DNA of 64,000 bases, taken from Sulfurospirillum cavolei. Lineage in GTDB: Bacteria; Campylobacterota; Campylobacteria; Campylobacterales; Sulfurospirillaceae. Location of the stretch: positions 124,001 to 188,000 of the forward strand of contig NZ_AP014724.1 in assembly GCF_001548055.1 (NCBI RefSeq), read 5' to 3'. The translations under genes were made by a program, and so were the position numbers. The notes below the pieces were generated by a model. That model saw nothing but the letters and a program-made list of their open reading frames with translations, did no database searches and was not told where the DNA came from. Shown in pieces: positions 54,480 through 62,235 of the stretch; within the stretch, counting starts at the first letter, position 1, and each line of letters starts with the position of its first letter.

Positions 54480-54502
54480 AACACGCACTAAAGGATATAA
54501 AT

Positions 54503-55204
54503 ATGGAAGACGCATTCAAGTATTTCAAACTAGCAAAAAAATTGAACGAAAAATACAAGGATAAACTTAATGAAATAGACGAAGATAATCAGGGCAAAAT
54601 GCACTGCCGTGGCAATGTGAAAGGGATATCACTTGTATCATTAGACTCAAAAACACCAGAAATGGGATATTCTGGTATTAAAACAGAAGAAAAATTTATG
54701 ACACTTATATCTCCTAAAAAAGTATTAGAAGAACCAAAACGAAAAACTCCTGAAAAACTTTTGCAAGCAATAATTATCGACAAGGCAATGGGTCACCCTT
54801 CTCATCTATTACCGTTTGGAGATAATATTCAATTTATTACATCCGAGTTAGTGATGTATGATCTAGCAAATCAAAAAATTGTCAATGATATTTTAGGTTT
54901 TAGCAAAAATAATGAACTCTATATTATTGAACTAAAATCTTCAAGGTTTTTAACGGAACTTCAAAAACAAGTAAATGATTTTGAAGTTATTGTCAAATAT
55001 CAAGCAGATTTTTTTTACGACTTACTGAAAATCTATGGATTAGAATGGGATAGATGCTCCATTCAAAAAGCTGTTGTTTGGCCTAAATGTCATTCTAAAA
55101 ATAAAGTATTTCAAAATGACGTTATAGAATTTACGTACGAAAAAGAGATACTTGAACAAGAAAAACAATCGCAATTAATCATTGAAGAAGCTCAATGCGT
55201 TTAA
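54503..55204 (+). CDS. Predicted PD-(D/E)xK-type nuclease
   Basis: 233 residues from the ATG at 54503 (AAGGA upstream). The strand pattern IVNDILGF then LYIIELKSSR gives the D-(x)-ExK core of restriction-like nucleases, with a helix after. No methyltransferase is beside it. Possible defence or mobile-element nuclease acting with the preceding protein. Confidence 0.6.
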   Translation: MEDAFKYFKLAKKLNEKYKDKLNEIDEDNQGKMHCRGNVKGISLVSLDSKTPEMGYSGIKTEEKFMTLISPKKVLEEPKRKTPEKLLQAIIIDKAMGHPSHLLPFGDNIQFITSELVMYDLANQKIVNDILGFSKNNELYIIELKSSRFLTELQKQVNDFEVIVKYQADFFYDLLKIYGLEWDRCSIQKAVVWPKCHSKNKVFQNDVIEFTYEKEILEQEKQSQLIIEEAQCV

Positions 55205-55347
55205 GCTCCAAGTATTGATTAATCTCAAAAATGACTAATTTTTCATTGTGTATTAGGTTTTATACACTCTAGTTAAGGATTCAGACATAATAATGTCCAG
55301 TTTTATAGTTATGCTTCTACCATTAAATTATAAAATTGGAGCACTCA

Positions 55348-55756
55348 ATGAACACGGAACAACTCTTCTTAAGACTCACCGCGCATGCTGAAGATAAATC
55401 CCTTCTTATAAAGCCTAAAAAACTCTTGAGATGAAAACATTGATGCAAAAATTTGATATTAGCCTTAAGAAGCGACTCTGTTTACCTTTATCTTGCAAAA
55501 ATTTGTTCAAAATGGGCGAAGCGTGGCTTTGGATGAAACAGAAGATGATGAGCTTGATATTAAAGTAGGAAACAACAACTATCTCAAGCTTGTTAAATCA
55601 CTTAAAGGGCTACTTGACAAAGATTTAGTTACCACTGAAGCAAGAAGAAATAGAAGTGCATTGATGAATCCAAATATCAGCATTGATGAAAGTATTTTTT
55701 CACAAATCGTTTTTGGAAGCGATACCTTAGATCATGTAAATTTTAGTGATGTTTAG
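55348..55756 (+). pseudogene. Decayed ORF pair
   Basis: A 28-codon start (MNTEQLFLRLTAHAEDKSLL) ends early at 55434. A second frame opens about 60 bases later and runs from about 55463 to 55756 (NNNYLKLVKSLKGLL, FSQIVFGSDTLDHVNF), also without a good start. Together they look like one gene broken by frameshift and stops. Original function unknown. Confidence 0.45.
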
Positions 55757-56194
55757 GGCATACTTCTCCGCTCTTGATATTATATATTTTCAGATTTTAA
55801 TTCAAAATGTTATAATTCCATCGTTTCGATCGGTCGGTCGTTTCGCCTCTTCGCCTTTTTCACGCTCGTGCGAGAGCACATTTTCAACTGTCGGTTGTGC
55901 TGTACAGTTTGTTCCCTGTCCATATATTAGAGTTTTGGATTTAGGTCAATGTGAGAAGGTGATGAGTGCATAGTATCATCCACAGCGCCACTATCTGCGT
56001 GTAGTCGATTCCTCTTTTTGTTTCCATGTGAGAACCAGCCGCAACCGTATCAATTTCTACTTTTTATTCAATATATTAGGTACTTATTATGCTTTTAACT
56101 ATGATATTGCACATAAATGATATATCTACTTCACCAGACGCTTGATAATACGCCTATCAGTTTTTAATATTGAAATTTGATTGAGTGAGGAACA
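55757..56194. other. Noncoding accessory stretch
   Basis: No credible gene. A TATAAT (55810-55815) precedes a GC-richer stretch with small hairpins such as GCTC-GTGCGA-GAGC, so a short RNA is possible, but no terminator is clear. Confidence 0.35.
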
Positions 56195-56296
56195 GGTACC
56201 AAGTGTCCCAGTTGAATTACTCAACGGGAAGCCAGAGATGACTTCCTTCACATGGGCGTGAAAAACACTTGGTACCCCGTTGAATAATTTTAACGG
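56195..56296. other. Multi-branched hairpin element
   Basis: Closing stem GGTACCAAGTGT/ACACTTGGTACC (12 perfect pairs) encloses three hairpins: GTTGA/TCAAC, GGAAG/CTTCC and TTCAC/GTGAA. A fifth hairpin CCGTT/AACGG follows directly. The fold works equally as RNA or single-stranded DNA. I cannot match it to a known RNA class; it lies in a gene desert just outside the integrated element. Confidence 0.55.
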
Positions 56297-56529
56297 AGGT
56301 AATCATAGATTAAAAAAATAGGAATGTTAATAACGGATTTTTTAGCTTTCAATATATGTCATATGTGATGAAAAAATATCATTTTGTTTCATTTGAGTTC
56401 AAAGATATCTTAAGAAAAATCAAGAGACTGAAGTTAAAAAATTAGTAATGGAAATTTATTAATAGAAAAGATTCATACTTGTAGTAAAAAAGTAGTAAAA
56501 AGATGTTTTACGTGATTTCTTAAAAAAGA

Positions 56530-56551
56530 GGGAAAAGCTTTTGAAGTTCCC
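56530..56551 (-). terminator. Orphan tRNA-Leu terminator
   Basis: On the minus strand GGGAA/TTCCC with a T run (56527 to 56521) lies just after the tRNA-Leu 3' fragment. It is the expected terminator of the original tRNA gene, now cut off from its body. Confidence 0.6.
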
Positions 56552-56562
56552 TATTTAAGGGA

Positions 56563-56582
56563 TGGTGCGGATAAAGAGACTC
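56563..56582 (-). other. tRNA-Leu 3'-end scar (att core)
   Basis: On the minus strand GAGTCTCTTTATCCGCACCA: end of T loop, T-stem strand, acceptor strand, discriminator and CCA of a tRNA, most like tRNA-Leu. The body is absent. This is the usual mark of tyrosine-recombinase integration into a tRNA 3' end; the intact tRNA should lie beyond the right window edge. Confidence 0.75.
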
Positions 56583-56636
56583 CGTAACCAATTTTTAATG
56601 TGCCTATATTTAGGGCTTTAGTGAGTTTATAACCTT

Positions 56637-56659
56637 AAAAGTGCAACAAATTGTGCAAC
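56637..56659 (+). repeat. Left integrase arm repeats
   Basis: GTGCAAC at 56641 and 56653, a 12-base spacing, preceded by AAAA. The same block AAAAGTGCAACAAA, with the same 12-base spacing, recurs at 63981-64000. Likely arm-type sites of the integrase. Confidence 0.6.
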
Positions 56660-56880
56660 ATTATATAGCGAATATTGTAGCTTTAAAAACTTTATCTTTT
56701 CTAAAGGTATGAATGGTGTAATTAAAAAAATACTCAAAAATTCTTATATATCTTTATGAAGGATCAAATTTATATTGATAGCTTTTTAAGTTCACTTTTA
56801 ATATAGTTATTATGATTAAGGTTATTAAATACTATTTATTACTTTAGTCATGAAATGAAATTAGATTGGAGAAGATTCGT

Positions 56881-57261
56881 ATGGGTACACTTAGTATTGG
56901 GCATATTTTAGTTTTATCAGTTATATTCTTACCTATATTAGCAATAATATTGCATTTGAGACAACCAAAAGTAGTATTGCAACACCCTGATTCACATAAA
57001 GTGAAAGTGATTCCGTTGGTGTATTCATGGTCAGGAAGTGTATTTGGTCCTATTGTGCCTTTGTTGCGAGGTGACATAGCTTGGTTTTTTATATATTTAA
57101 TTATTGGTGGTATTACCTATGGCTTAGGGAATATTGTATTATCATTTTTTTATAATAAAAAGAGCATTTCAGCACTAATTGCTGACGGATATATCCCTCT
57201 AGACGATAGCTCAAAACAGTTACTAATATCAAAAAATATTATTGTAGCAGAACAAGAATAA
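56881..57261 (+). CDS. DUF2628-like membrane protein
   Basis: 126 residues from the ATG at 56881 (GGAGA ten bases upstream). Two to three helices; central VYSWSGSVFGPIVPLLRGD and later ALIADGYIPLDD resemble DUF2628-type proteins. Cargo of the integrated element; role unknown. Confidence 0.6.
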   Translation: MGTLSIGHILVLSVIFLPILAIILHLRQPKVVLQHPDSHKVKVIPLVYSWSGSVFGPIVPLLRGDIAWFFIYLIIGGITYGLGNIVLSFFYNKKSISALIADGYIPLDDSSKQLLISKNIIVAEQE

Positions 57262-57273
57262 ACTAAGTATAGC

Positions 57274-57300
57274 GGGGGGGGGGAGAAATATTTCTTCCCC
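57274..57300. terminator. Terminator with ten-G run
   Basis: Ten consecutive G (57274-57283), then GAGAAATATTTCTT and CCCC form a hairpin between two convergent genes. The G tract is prone to slippage; being intergenic, it may only affect termination strength. Confidence 0.5.
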
Positions 57301-57313
57301 ACAAGAATATTTT

Positions 57314-57868
57314 TTAGAGGCTACCTCGAATATACTCTACTCCAACTTCGGGGTTTTCATAATCACCTTTTATCAGAATATTTCTAAGTTCTTCTTTGAA
57401 TTTTGGTTCACTGCTAAGAACCTCTTCTACACTCCACAAAGGAACTAAAAGCATTCTTTCTTTAAAAAACACAGCTTCCAAATTAGCCGATTCGACATGA
57501 ATAAAGCGTTTACATTTCATATCTAAGTCTTTGACTAAAGGATAGCAATAACTTCGTAAATCTTTGTAATTTGTTATTGGAGTACCTTCTAAGTTATTAA
57601 TATTTTCATTAATAAGAGCGAAATAAGGATACCCTAATCTTTGTGCTTCATGTGCAATGGTGAAAATTGCATTTCTAGTATTTATATCTGAGCCGTGTTC
57701 ATATTGTTTTCTTGGGCTTATTACTGAATCAACCCATATTTTTACAACAGTCTTATTATCGTCAAGATATTTGGTACTAACTTTTGTTGGCAAAGGTTGC
57801 TTTTGAGCACAACCGCTTAATCCTAGAAGAAGACCAACTAAAATGATACTAGATAAGATTTGCTTCAT
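57314..57868 (-). CDS. Hypothetical lipoprotein of the element
   Basis: 184 residues from the ATG at 57868; lipobox GLSGCAQ. Mixed alpha/beta domain with two cysteines near DLRSCYPL and DMKCKRF. Last of three minus-strand envelope genes with one-base to 17-base gaps. Confidence 0.65.
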   Translation of the reverse strand: MKQILSSIILVGLLLGLSGCAQKQPLPTKVSTKYLDDNKTVVKIWVDSVISPRKQYEHGSDINTRNAIFTIAHEAQRLGYPYFALINENINNLEGTPITNYKDLRSYCYPLVKDLDMKCKRFIHVESANLEAVFFKERMLLVPLWSVEEVLSSEPKFKEELRNILIKGDYENPEVGVEYIRGSL

Positions 57869-57869
57869 T

Positions 57870-58355
57870 TTATTTACCTTTACGTGCAATGTAATTTTTT
57901 TGCTCTTCTTCGAGCATAGCTCTATATTGATTTTCTTCCAATCCTTTATCAACTATTAAAAGAGATATTAGAGCAGTTGCCTTATTTGTATTATCACTAT
58001 ACACACGAACGAGCATATATTGATTATCTTCTTTATACTTATCAATACTAAATTGGATAAGTCCAAAAGCTAAACCTATTCCGAGTCCCGCTCCGACATT
58101 TTGTAAACCAACTCCAACATTGCCAGCATTAAAGGCTTTTGATCCTGCATTTAATCCGTCCAAAGTTCCTGAAAGTGTAGAATGGCTTAATTTCGCTAAT
58201 GAAATGGTGTATTCACTTCTTCGCCCACAAAAAATCTCTTCTTTGTTAACAAAGCTATCATTAATTTCAATTCCCATGGTATTGACGGTAAAAAGCTGAT
58301 TATCTTGTGCAAAAGATAAAACAGAAAATAGCATAAATAATAGTATTTTTTTCAT
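57870..58355 (-). CDS. Exported hypothetical protein of the element
   Basis: 161 residues with a signal peptide (cleaved near SFAQD). A glycine-rich hydrophobic stretch (NVGVGLQNVGAGLGIGLAFG) at about 90-115 could sit in a membrane. Unknown family. Confidence 0.6.
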   Translation of the reverse strand: MKKILLFMLFSVLSFAQDNQLFTVNTMGIEINDSFVNKEEIFCGRRSEYTISLAKLSHSTLSGTLDGLNAGSKAFNAGNVGVGLQNVGAGLGIGLAFGLIQFSIDKYKEDNQYMLVRVYSDNTNKATALISLLIVDKGLEENQYRAMLEEEQKNYIARKGK

Positions 58356-58372
58356 ACTCTGTCCCTATTAAA

Positions 58373-58891
58373 TTATTTTTTTCTTTCTTCAAATGTTAAA
58401 ACTTCTACATATACTTTTTCAAGATTGTCAGTAAGTTGACCTTTATATGTAACATTGTAAGTCAAATTTGTATCAGCGGATAGTGTATACACTGCGTCTG
58501 CTTTACATTCAACCAAATGTAATTCTTTATCTTTTTTCGTAGTTAAAGTATCAACAAGTGAAAATTTTGAATCTTTAAAAGCAATGTCAACTTTTTCCAT
58601 GATAGCTTGTTTTTCTTCAGGGGTTAAAAACATGGTTGCCATTTTCCCAATTTCGCCCATAATCATATCAGTCATTGGTCCCAAAGTATTTTTATCTGAG
58701 TTTTTTTTCTTTTTTTCTGCAACAAAAATTTTACCCGCATAATCATTTTTAACCTGAGGTTCAGTAAGTTGATAAACTAGGTCTTTAATTGAAGAATCCC
58801 CACAACTAATGTCATTTTTTTCTTTTGTTTCAAAACAACCAGTAAAAAAACAACTAATTATAATGCCCGATACAATAATACCAATTCTCAT
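58373..58891 (-). CDS. Hypothetical lipoprotein of the element
   Basis: 172 residues; lipobox FFTGCFE. Short basic run (EKKKKNSDK). First of the three-gene envelope unit transcribed away from the replication genes. Confidence 0.62.
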   Translation of the reverse strand: MRIGIIVSGIIISCFFTGCFETKEKNDISCGDSSIKDLVYQLTEPQVKNDYAGKIFVAEKKKKNSDKNTLGPMTDMIMGEIGKMATMFLTPEEKQAIMEKVDIAFKDSKFSLVDTLTTKKDKELHLVECKADAVYTLSADTNLTYNVTYKGQLTDNLEKVYVEVLTFEERKK

Positions 58892-59056
58892 ACCTACTCC
58901 TAAAATAATTTTGTAAATTATAATAACTTATGCTTTATTCTTCATACAAATTGCACAAATTTAAAAATATTTGCATTTTTTAACACTTTTTTTCCAAGAT
59001 CGCATTTTTTTTCATTTGAGCACCCTATAACGTTGTAGAGAAAAATTTTAACGAAA

Positions 59057-59086
59057 CTCCTTTTAGGTTTTGAAAACCAAAAGGAG
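59057..59086 (+). promoter_or_regulatory. Hairpin covering the rep ribosome site
   Basis: CTCCTTTT-A-GGTTTT pairs with AAAACCAAAAGGAG around a tiny loop (14 pairs, one bulged A). The AAAAGGAG Shine-Dalgarno sequence of rep is wholly in the 3' arm. Upstream TATAAC (59026-59031) may be the -10. Translation of the initiator should be off unless the stem opens. Confidence 0.65.
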
Positions 59087-59091
59087 AAATT

Positions 59092-60207
59092 ATGAAGTCA
59101 ATCTATGCAACTAAAAAACTGCAAAGTACAGAACTCTACCAAGAGCTACAACACAATCTAAAAGATTACTTTGCTGTAAGCCTCTCCAAAGAGCAAAAAC
59201 AAAAAGAGTATCTATCACGCATTGATCTATGCAATATAAGCACGGGTGAACTCTTTAAACTTGATTATGACTTTGAGCTAGAGTATAAAAAATACACCAA
59301 ACTGATTGAGCAAAAAGTCTCCTCAATCGAACACATTGCCAAAGAGCTAGAGTATATCAGCGTTTTTATGACCTTTACACTTCCTTCACGCTTTCACCCC
59401 TTTCAATCCATACAAAGAGGCGATAAAAGGCTCTACGTTTCATTGAATGAGCGTTTTGAGTTTGATACGATTACTGAGGCTATCACTAAGGGCTATAGTT
59501 TTTTAAATGAACTGATTAGAACATTTTACAAGCGTGTTAAAAACTATGTTGGTGACGAGTTCTTTTACGTGAAAGTTTACGAGCCACATAGCACAACCAT
59601 ACCTCATGTGCATTATTTAGTGTTTTTCCCATGTGAGCACCTTGACGCTGTAAAAGCAACCTATAAACGTGTCGTTGCATTGTATGAATTAAATCAGTCT
59701 GACTTTGAAGAGCCAAAATTTAGAGAAAACATTAATTATGCTTCTCGCTATTTATTGAAGTATGTCACAAAAAACCTACAAGACGGACAAGACTATTTTT
59801 GTATTAGAGCTATGGACGGTTGGAAACGTACCCATAAAATTAGAGTGATTACAAGCAGTGATATTGGACTAACACAATTCCTCTATAAAAAGATTTATTA
59901 CTCGCTAACACCTGACATTAAGTCTAAGATTGATTCGATAATTAAAGAGTTGGGCATTCCCTATTACCTCTATTTGCAAAACAATACCTATATTAAAAAG
60001 TATGTCACACACATAGAATCTAAAACAACCAAAACCGTTAAAAGCACGCAAGGAAGCCAAAAAGCACTCTTTACAATAGAAATAAAATCCAACAGAATAC
60101 GCGCACCCGATGGAAAAATTTTTTATCGTATAACAGATTTAAGCATAAAACACAAGAGAAAGTTGCTTTATAAAAAAGCCAATCTAGTAAAAATTCAAAC
60201 ACATTAA
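59092..60207 (+). CDS. rep: HUH-type replication initiator
   Basis: 371 residues. HUH motif in TTIPHVHYLVFFP (PHVH), with an upstream TFTLPSRFHPF strand and catalytic-tyrosine candidate in YASRYLLKYVTK. This matches phage gpA/rolling-circle Rep proteins that nick the origin and bind the 5' end. First gene of a rep-ssb-ftsK unit. Confidence 0.78.
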   Translation: MKSIYATKKLQSTELYQELQHNLKDYFAVSLSKEQKQKEYLSRIDLCNISTGELFKLDYDFELEYKKYTKLIEQKVSSIEHIAKELEYISVFMTFTLPSRFHPFQSIQRGDKRLYVSLNERFEFDTITEAITKGYSFLNELIRTFYKRVKNYVGDEFFYVKVYEPHSTTIPHVHYLVFFPCEHLDAVKATYKRVVALYELNQSDFEEPKFRENINYASRYLLKYVTKNLQDGQDYFCIRAMDGWKRTHKIRVITSSDIGLTQFLYKKIYYSLTPDIKSKIDSIIKELGIPYYLYLQNNTYIKKYVTHIESKTTKTVKSTQGSQKALFTIEIKSNRIRAPDGKIFYRITDLSIKHKRKLLYKKANLVKIQTH

Positions 60208-60223
60208 AAAAGGAAATATAACA

Positions 60224-60490
60224 ATGACAACAATAACAATTAATGGGAAAATCATGGCAGTAGTCGAAAAATCATTCGAGGGTAAAAAAACAACATACGC
60301 ACAATTTTTAATGGAAAGCGAAGCAAAAGGTATGGAAGTTATCAAAGTTAAAATAACCATAGATTCTGATATACCACTTCTTCAAAAGGGTGAATTTGTT
60401 TCAATCCCTGTGAGTGTTGTTTCAGCCAATGGTAATTTATACTTTACGCAAAGTGAAGCTATGAAAAAAACTGAGGTTAAAAGAGCATGA
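60224..60490 (+). CDS. Small putative ssDNA-binding protein
   Basis: 88 residues, beta rich, OB-like (EVIKVKITIDSD, GEFVSIPVSVVSANGNLYF). Size and place between HUH Rep and a translocase recall the ssDNA-binding proteins of filamentous phages. Family inferred from context. Stop overlaps the next ATG (ATGA). Confidence 0.5.
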   Translation: MTTITINGKIMAVVEKSFEGKKTTYAQFLMESEAKGMEVIKVKITIDSDIPLLQKGEFVSIPVSVVSANGNLYFTQSEAMKKTEVKRA

Positions 60491-61722
60491 TAGAAGGTAT
60501 TAAGCTTTTTATTTTAGACGTAATGATTAGGGGCTGGTTGCTCCTAATCACTTATGTTGCCATAGACAAGGTTTTTCAAGTAGAAAATATAAGATTATAT
60601 GCCTATATTATTTTAAGTGCTCTTATTGTTGAGCGTATTTTACACTATAAGAAATATTGGGATTTTATCACTATGCCATATTCGCTCAAACTCATAACAC
60701 GACCAACAAGTGAAGCCAAAGAGGGCAAAATTTATTTAGATCAGTTTACGCACTATGATAAAAAGCATAATGTTGCGTATTTCTATAATAGAAATGCCAT
60801 TAAATGTGAAGAGTATCAGATACAAAGATTATCCGAGATTGTACATTTTTTGGGAATCCATGATAAACCCATTGAAGTAGATATAAAGCCTCACAAATCC
60901 AAAGAAGTCAAACTACAATTTTATAGACTGCCTCTTTTTATAGAATGCAATAACCCTTTACTATCGTTAGAGCATGGCAAAATCTTCTATGGATACTATA
61001 AAGAGGGTAAATATCTCGTATCTCTTGAAAAGCAAACCCATATGATAACAGTGGGTGAAAGTGGAAGTGGAAAGTCTAACTTTATGAATTTGCTTATCAT
61101 GTCATTGCTCTACAATGAAAGTATGATAGATCATATCGTTATGATAGATTTGAAAGCTCCTGAACTCTCACGTTATCAGTATATTAGCAATGTATCTTTT
61201 ATCGATAGCGTGGAAGCAGTCGATACGCTTTTTCAAAAGCTTAAAGAGCTTATGAATGAACGTTTTCAGTACATGAAAGAACATAATGAGCTTGTTTATA
61301 GTGGTAAGCCTATCTATGTGATATTTGACGAAGTGGGTACCGTTGGCACGCACCATGATAAAAAGCTCAAAGATTCGATCTTTGCCAATATGATTGAGCT
61401 TTTTCAAAAGGGGCGAGCTGCCAAAATTATCTTATTTCTATTTGCCCAAAAGATTGATAGTACCAATATACCAACGAATGTGCTTACTAATATCCAAAGT
61501 AAGGTTTTAATGAAAACAGATAGTGATTTTAATGTCAATAATACTATCGGAACACAAGAAGATATACAGCTCATTACAAAGACGAAAGTTGCAGATTTTA
61601 ATAAGGGTAGGGCAATCGTTAAAGACGGTATCACGAGTGAAAAGCACTTGATACAAGTGCCTTATTTAGCAGAGAAAACACAAAATTTAATGATAAGGTA
61701 TTTTGAGGCTACAATAGAATGA
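60487..61722 (+). CDS. FtsK/SpoIIIE-like DNA translocase
   Basis: 411 residues: two N-terminal membrane helices (about 12-55), then an ATPase with Walker A GESGSGKSN near 197 and Walker B YVIFDEVG near 278. The membrane part is N-terminal, unlike Zot-type phage assembly proteins, and it lacks FtsK's gamma domain. Best read as the DNA pump of a transfer or segregation system. Confidence 0.78.
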   Translation: MIEGIKLFILDVMIRGWLLLITYVAIDKVFQVENIRLYAYIILSALIVERILHYKKYWDFITMPYSLKLITRPTSEAKEGKIYLDQFTHYDKKHNVAYFYNRNAIKCEEYQIQRLSEIVHFLGIHDKPIEVDIKPHKSKEVKLQFYRLPLFIECNNPLLSLEHGKIFYGYYKEGKYLVSLEKQTHMITVGESGSGKSNFMNLLIMSLLYNESMIDHIVMIDLKAPELSRYQYISNVSFIDSVEAVDTLFQKLKELMNERFQYMKEHNELVYSGKPIYVIFDEVGTVGTHHDKKLKDSIFANMIELFQKGRAAKIILFLFAQKIDSTNIPTNVLTNIQSKVLMKTDSDFNVNNTIGTQEDIQLITKTKVADFNKGRAIVKDGITSEKHLIQVPYLAEKTQNLMIRYFEATIE

Positions 61723-61726
61723 ATTT

Positions 61727-61766
61727 GAAGTGAAGCCAACCGACCCAAAAGTCGGTGGCTCACTTC
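61727..61766. other. Long hairpin after ftsK
   Basis: GAAGTG-A-AGCC-A-ACCGAC pairs with GTCGGT-GGCT-CACTTC, 16 pairs with two bulged A around CCAAAA. No T run follows, so it is a weak terminator. In an HUH replicon such a hairpin could be an origin, packaging or strand-conversion signal. Confidence 0.5.
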
Positions 61767-61878
61767 CCTTGACTTATTTTATATAAAGTGTCAGGAAATT
61801 TTAAAAATTTATAAATAATGAAGATTCTTCTATAATTAATATATAATATTTCATAAAATTATTATTTGGTGGGTTTAT

Positions 61879-62235
61879 ATGAAATATTTGAGTAGTTTTA
61901 TTATAAGCTTTTTTGTTCTTATTCTTTTTTCTGCATGTAGCTCAAAAGATATGAAGCAATTTGGTGGGAATCTAGCAGTTGCCAATAATAGTGGTGAGCC
62001 TATTTCTACAGTAGTAACTGTAGCTACAGGTGGAATTATATATGGCATTGGTGCACTATCCGAAACACAAGAAGAAAAAGAAGCAGAAGAAAAACGAAAA
62101 TCAGCTAAACCCCTTTTCCCCGAAGAGCCTTTTGACGAAAATAATCCAGTGATTATTGATACGCTAAAAGTTCAAGTTTCTGACGTAAAATATGAAGTAG
62201 TACAAGAGTCAAACACTACCTTGAATCAAGAGTAG
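61879..62235 (+). CDS. Small lipoprotein of the element
   Basis: 118 residues; lipobox LFSACSS. A small glycine-rich hydrophobic stretch (VVTVATGGIIYGIGAL), then an acidic/lysine segment. The 3' end overlaps the integrase end by ten bases. A surface or exclusion role is possible, not shown. Confidence 0.62.
   Translation: MKYLSSFIISFFVLILFSACSSKDMKQFGGNLAVANNSGEPISTVVTVATGGIIYGIGALSETQEEKEAEEKRKSAKPLFPEEPFDENNPVIIDTLKVQVSDVKYEVVQESNTTLNQE

Noticed and set aside
56195-56296. Integron attC site or group II intron domain
   Set aside because: No GTTRRRY core pair, no integrase of that type and no domain V hairpin or reverse transcriptase nearby.
60487-61722. Zot-type filamentous phage assembly protein
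   Set aside because: Membrane helices are N-terminal and the ATPase is FtsK-like; no coat or pIII-like gene is seen.
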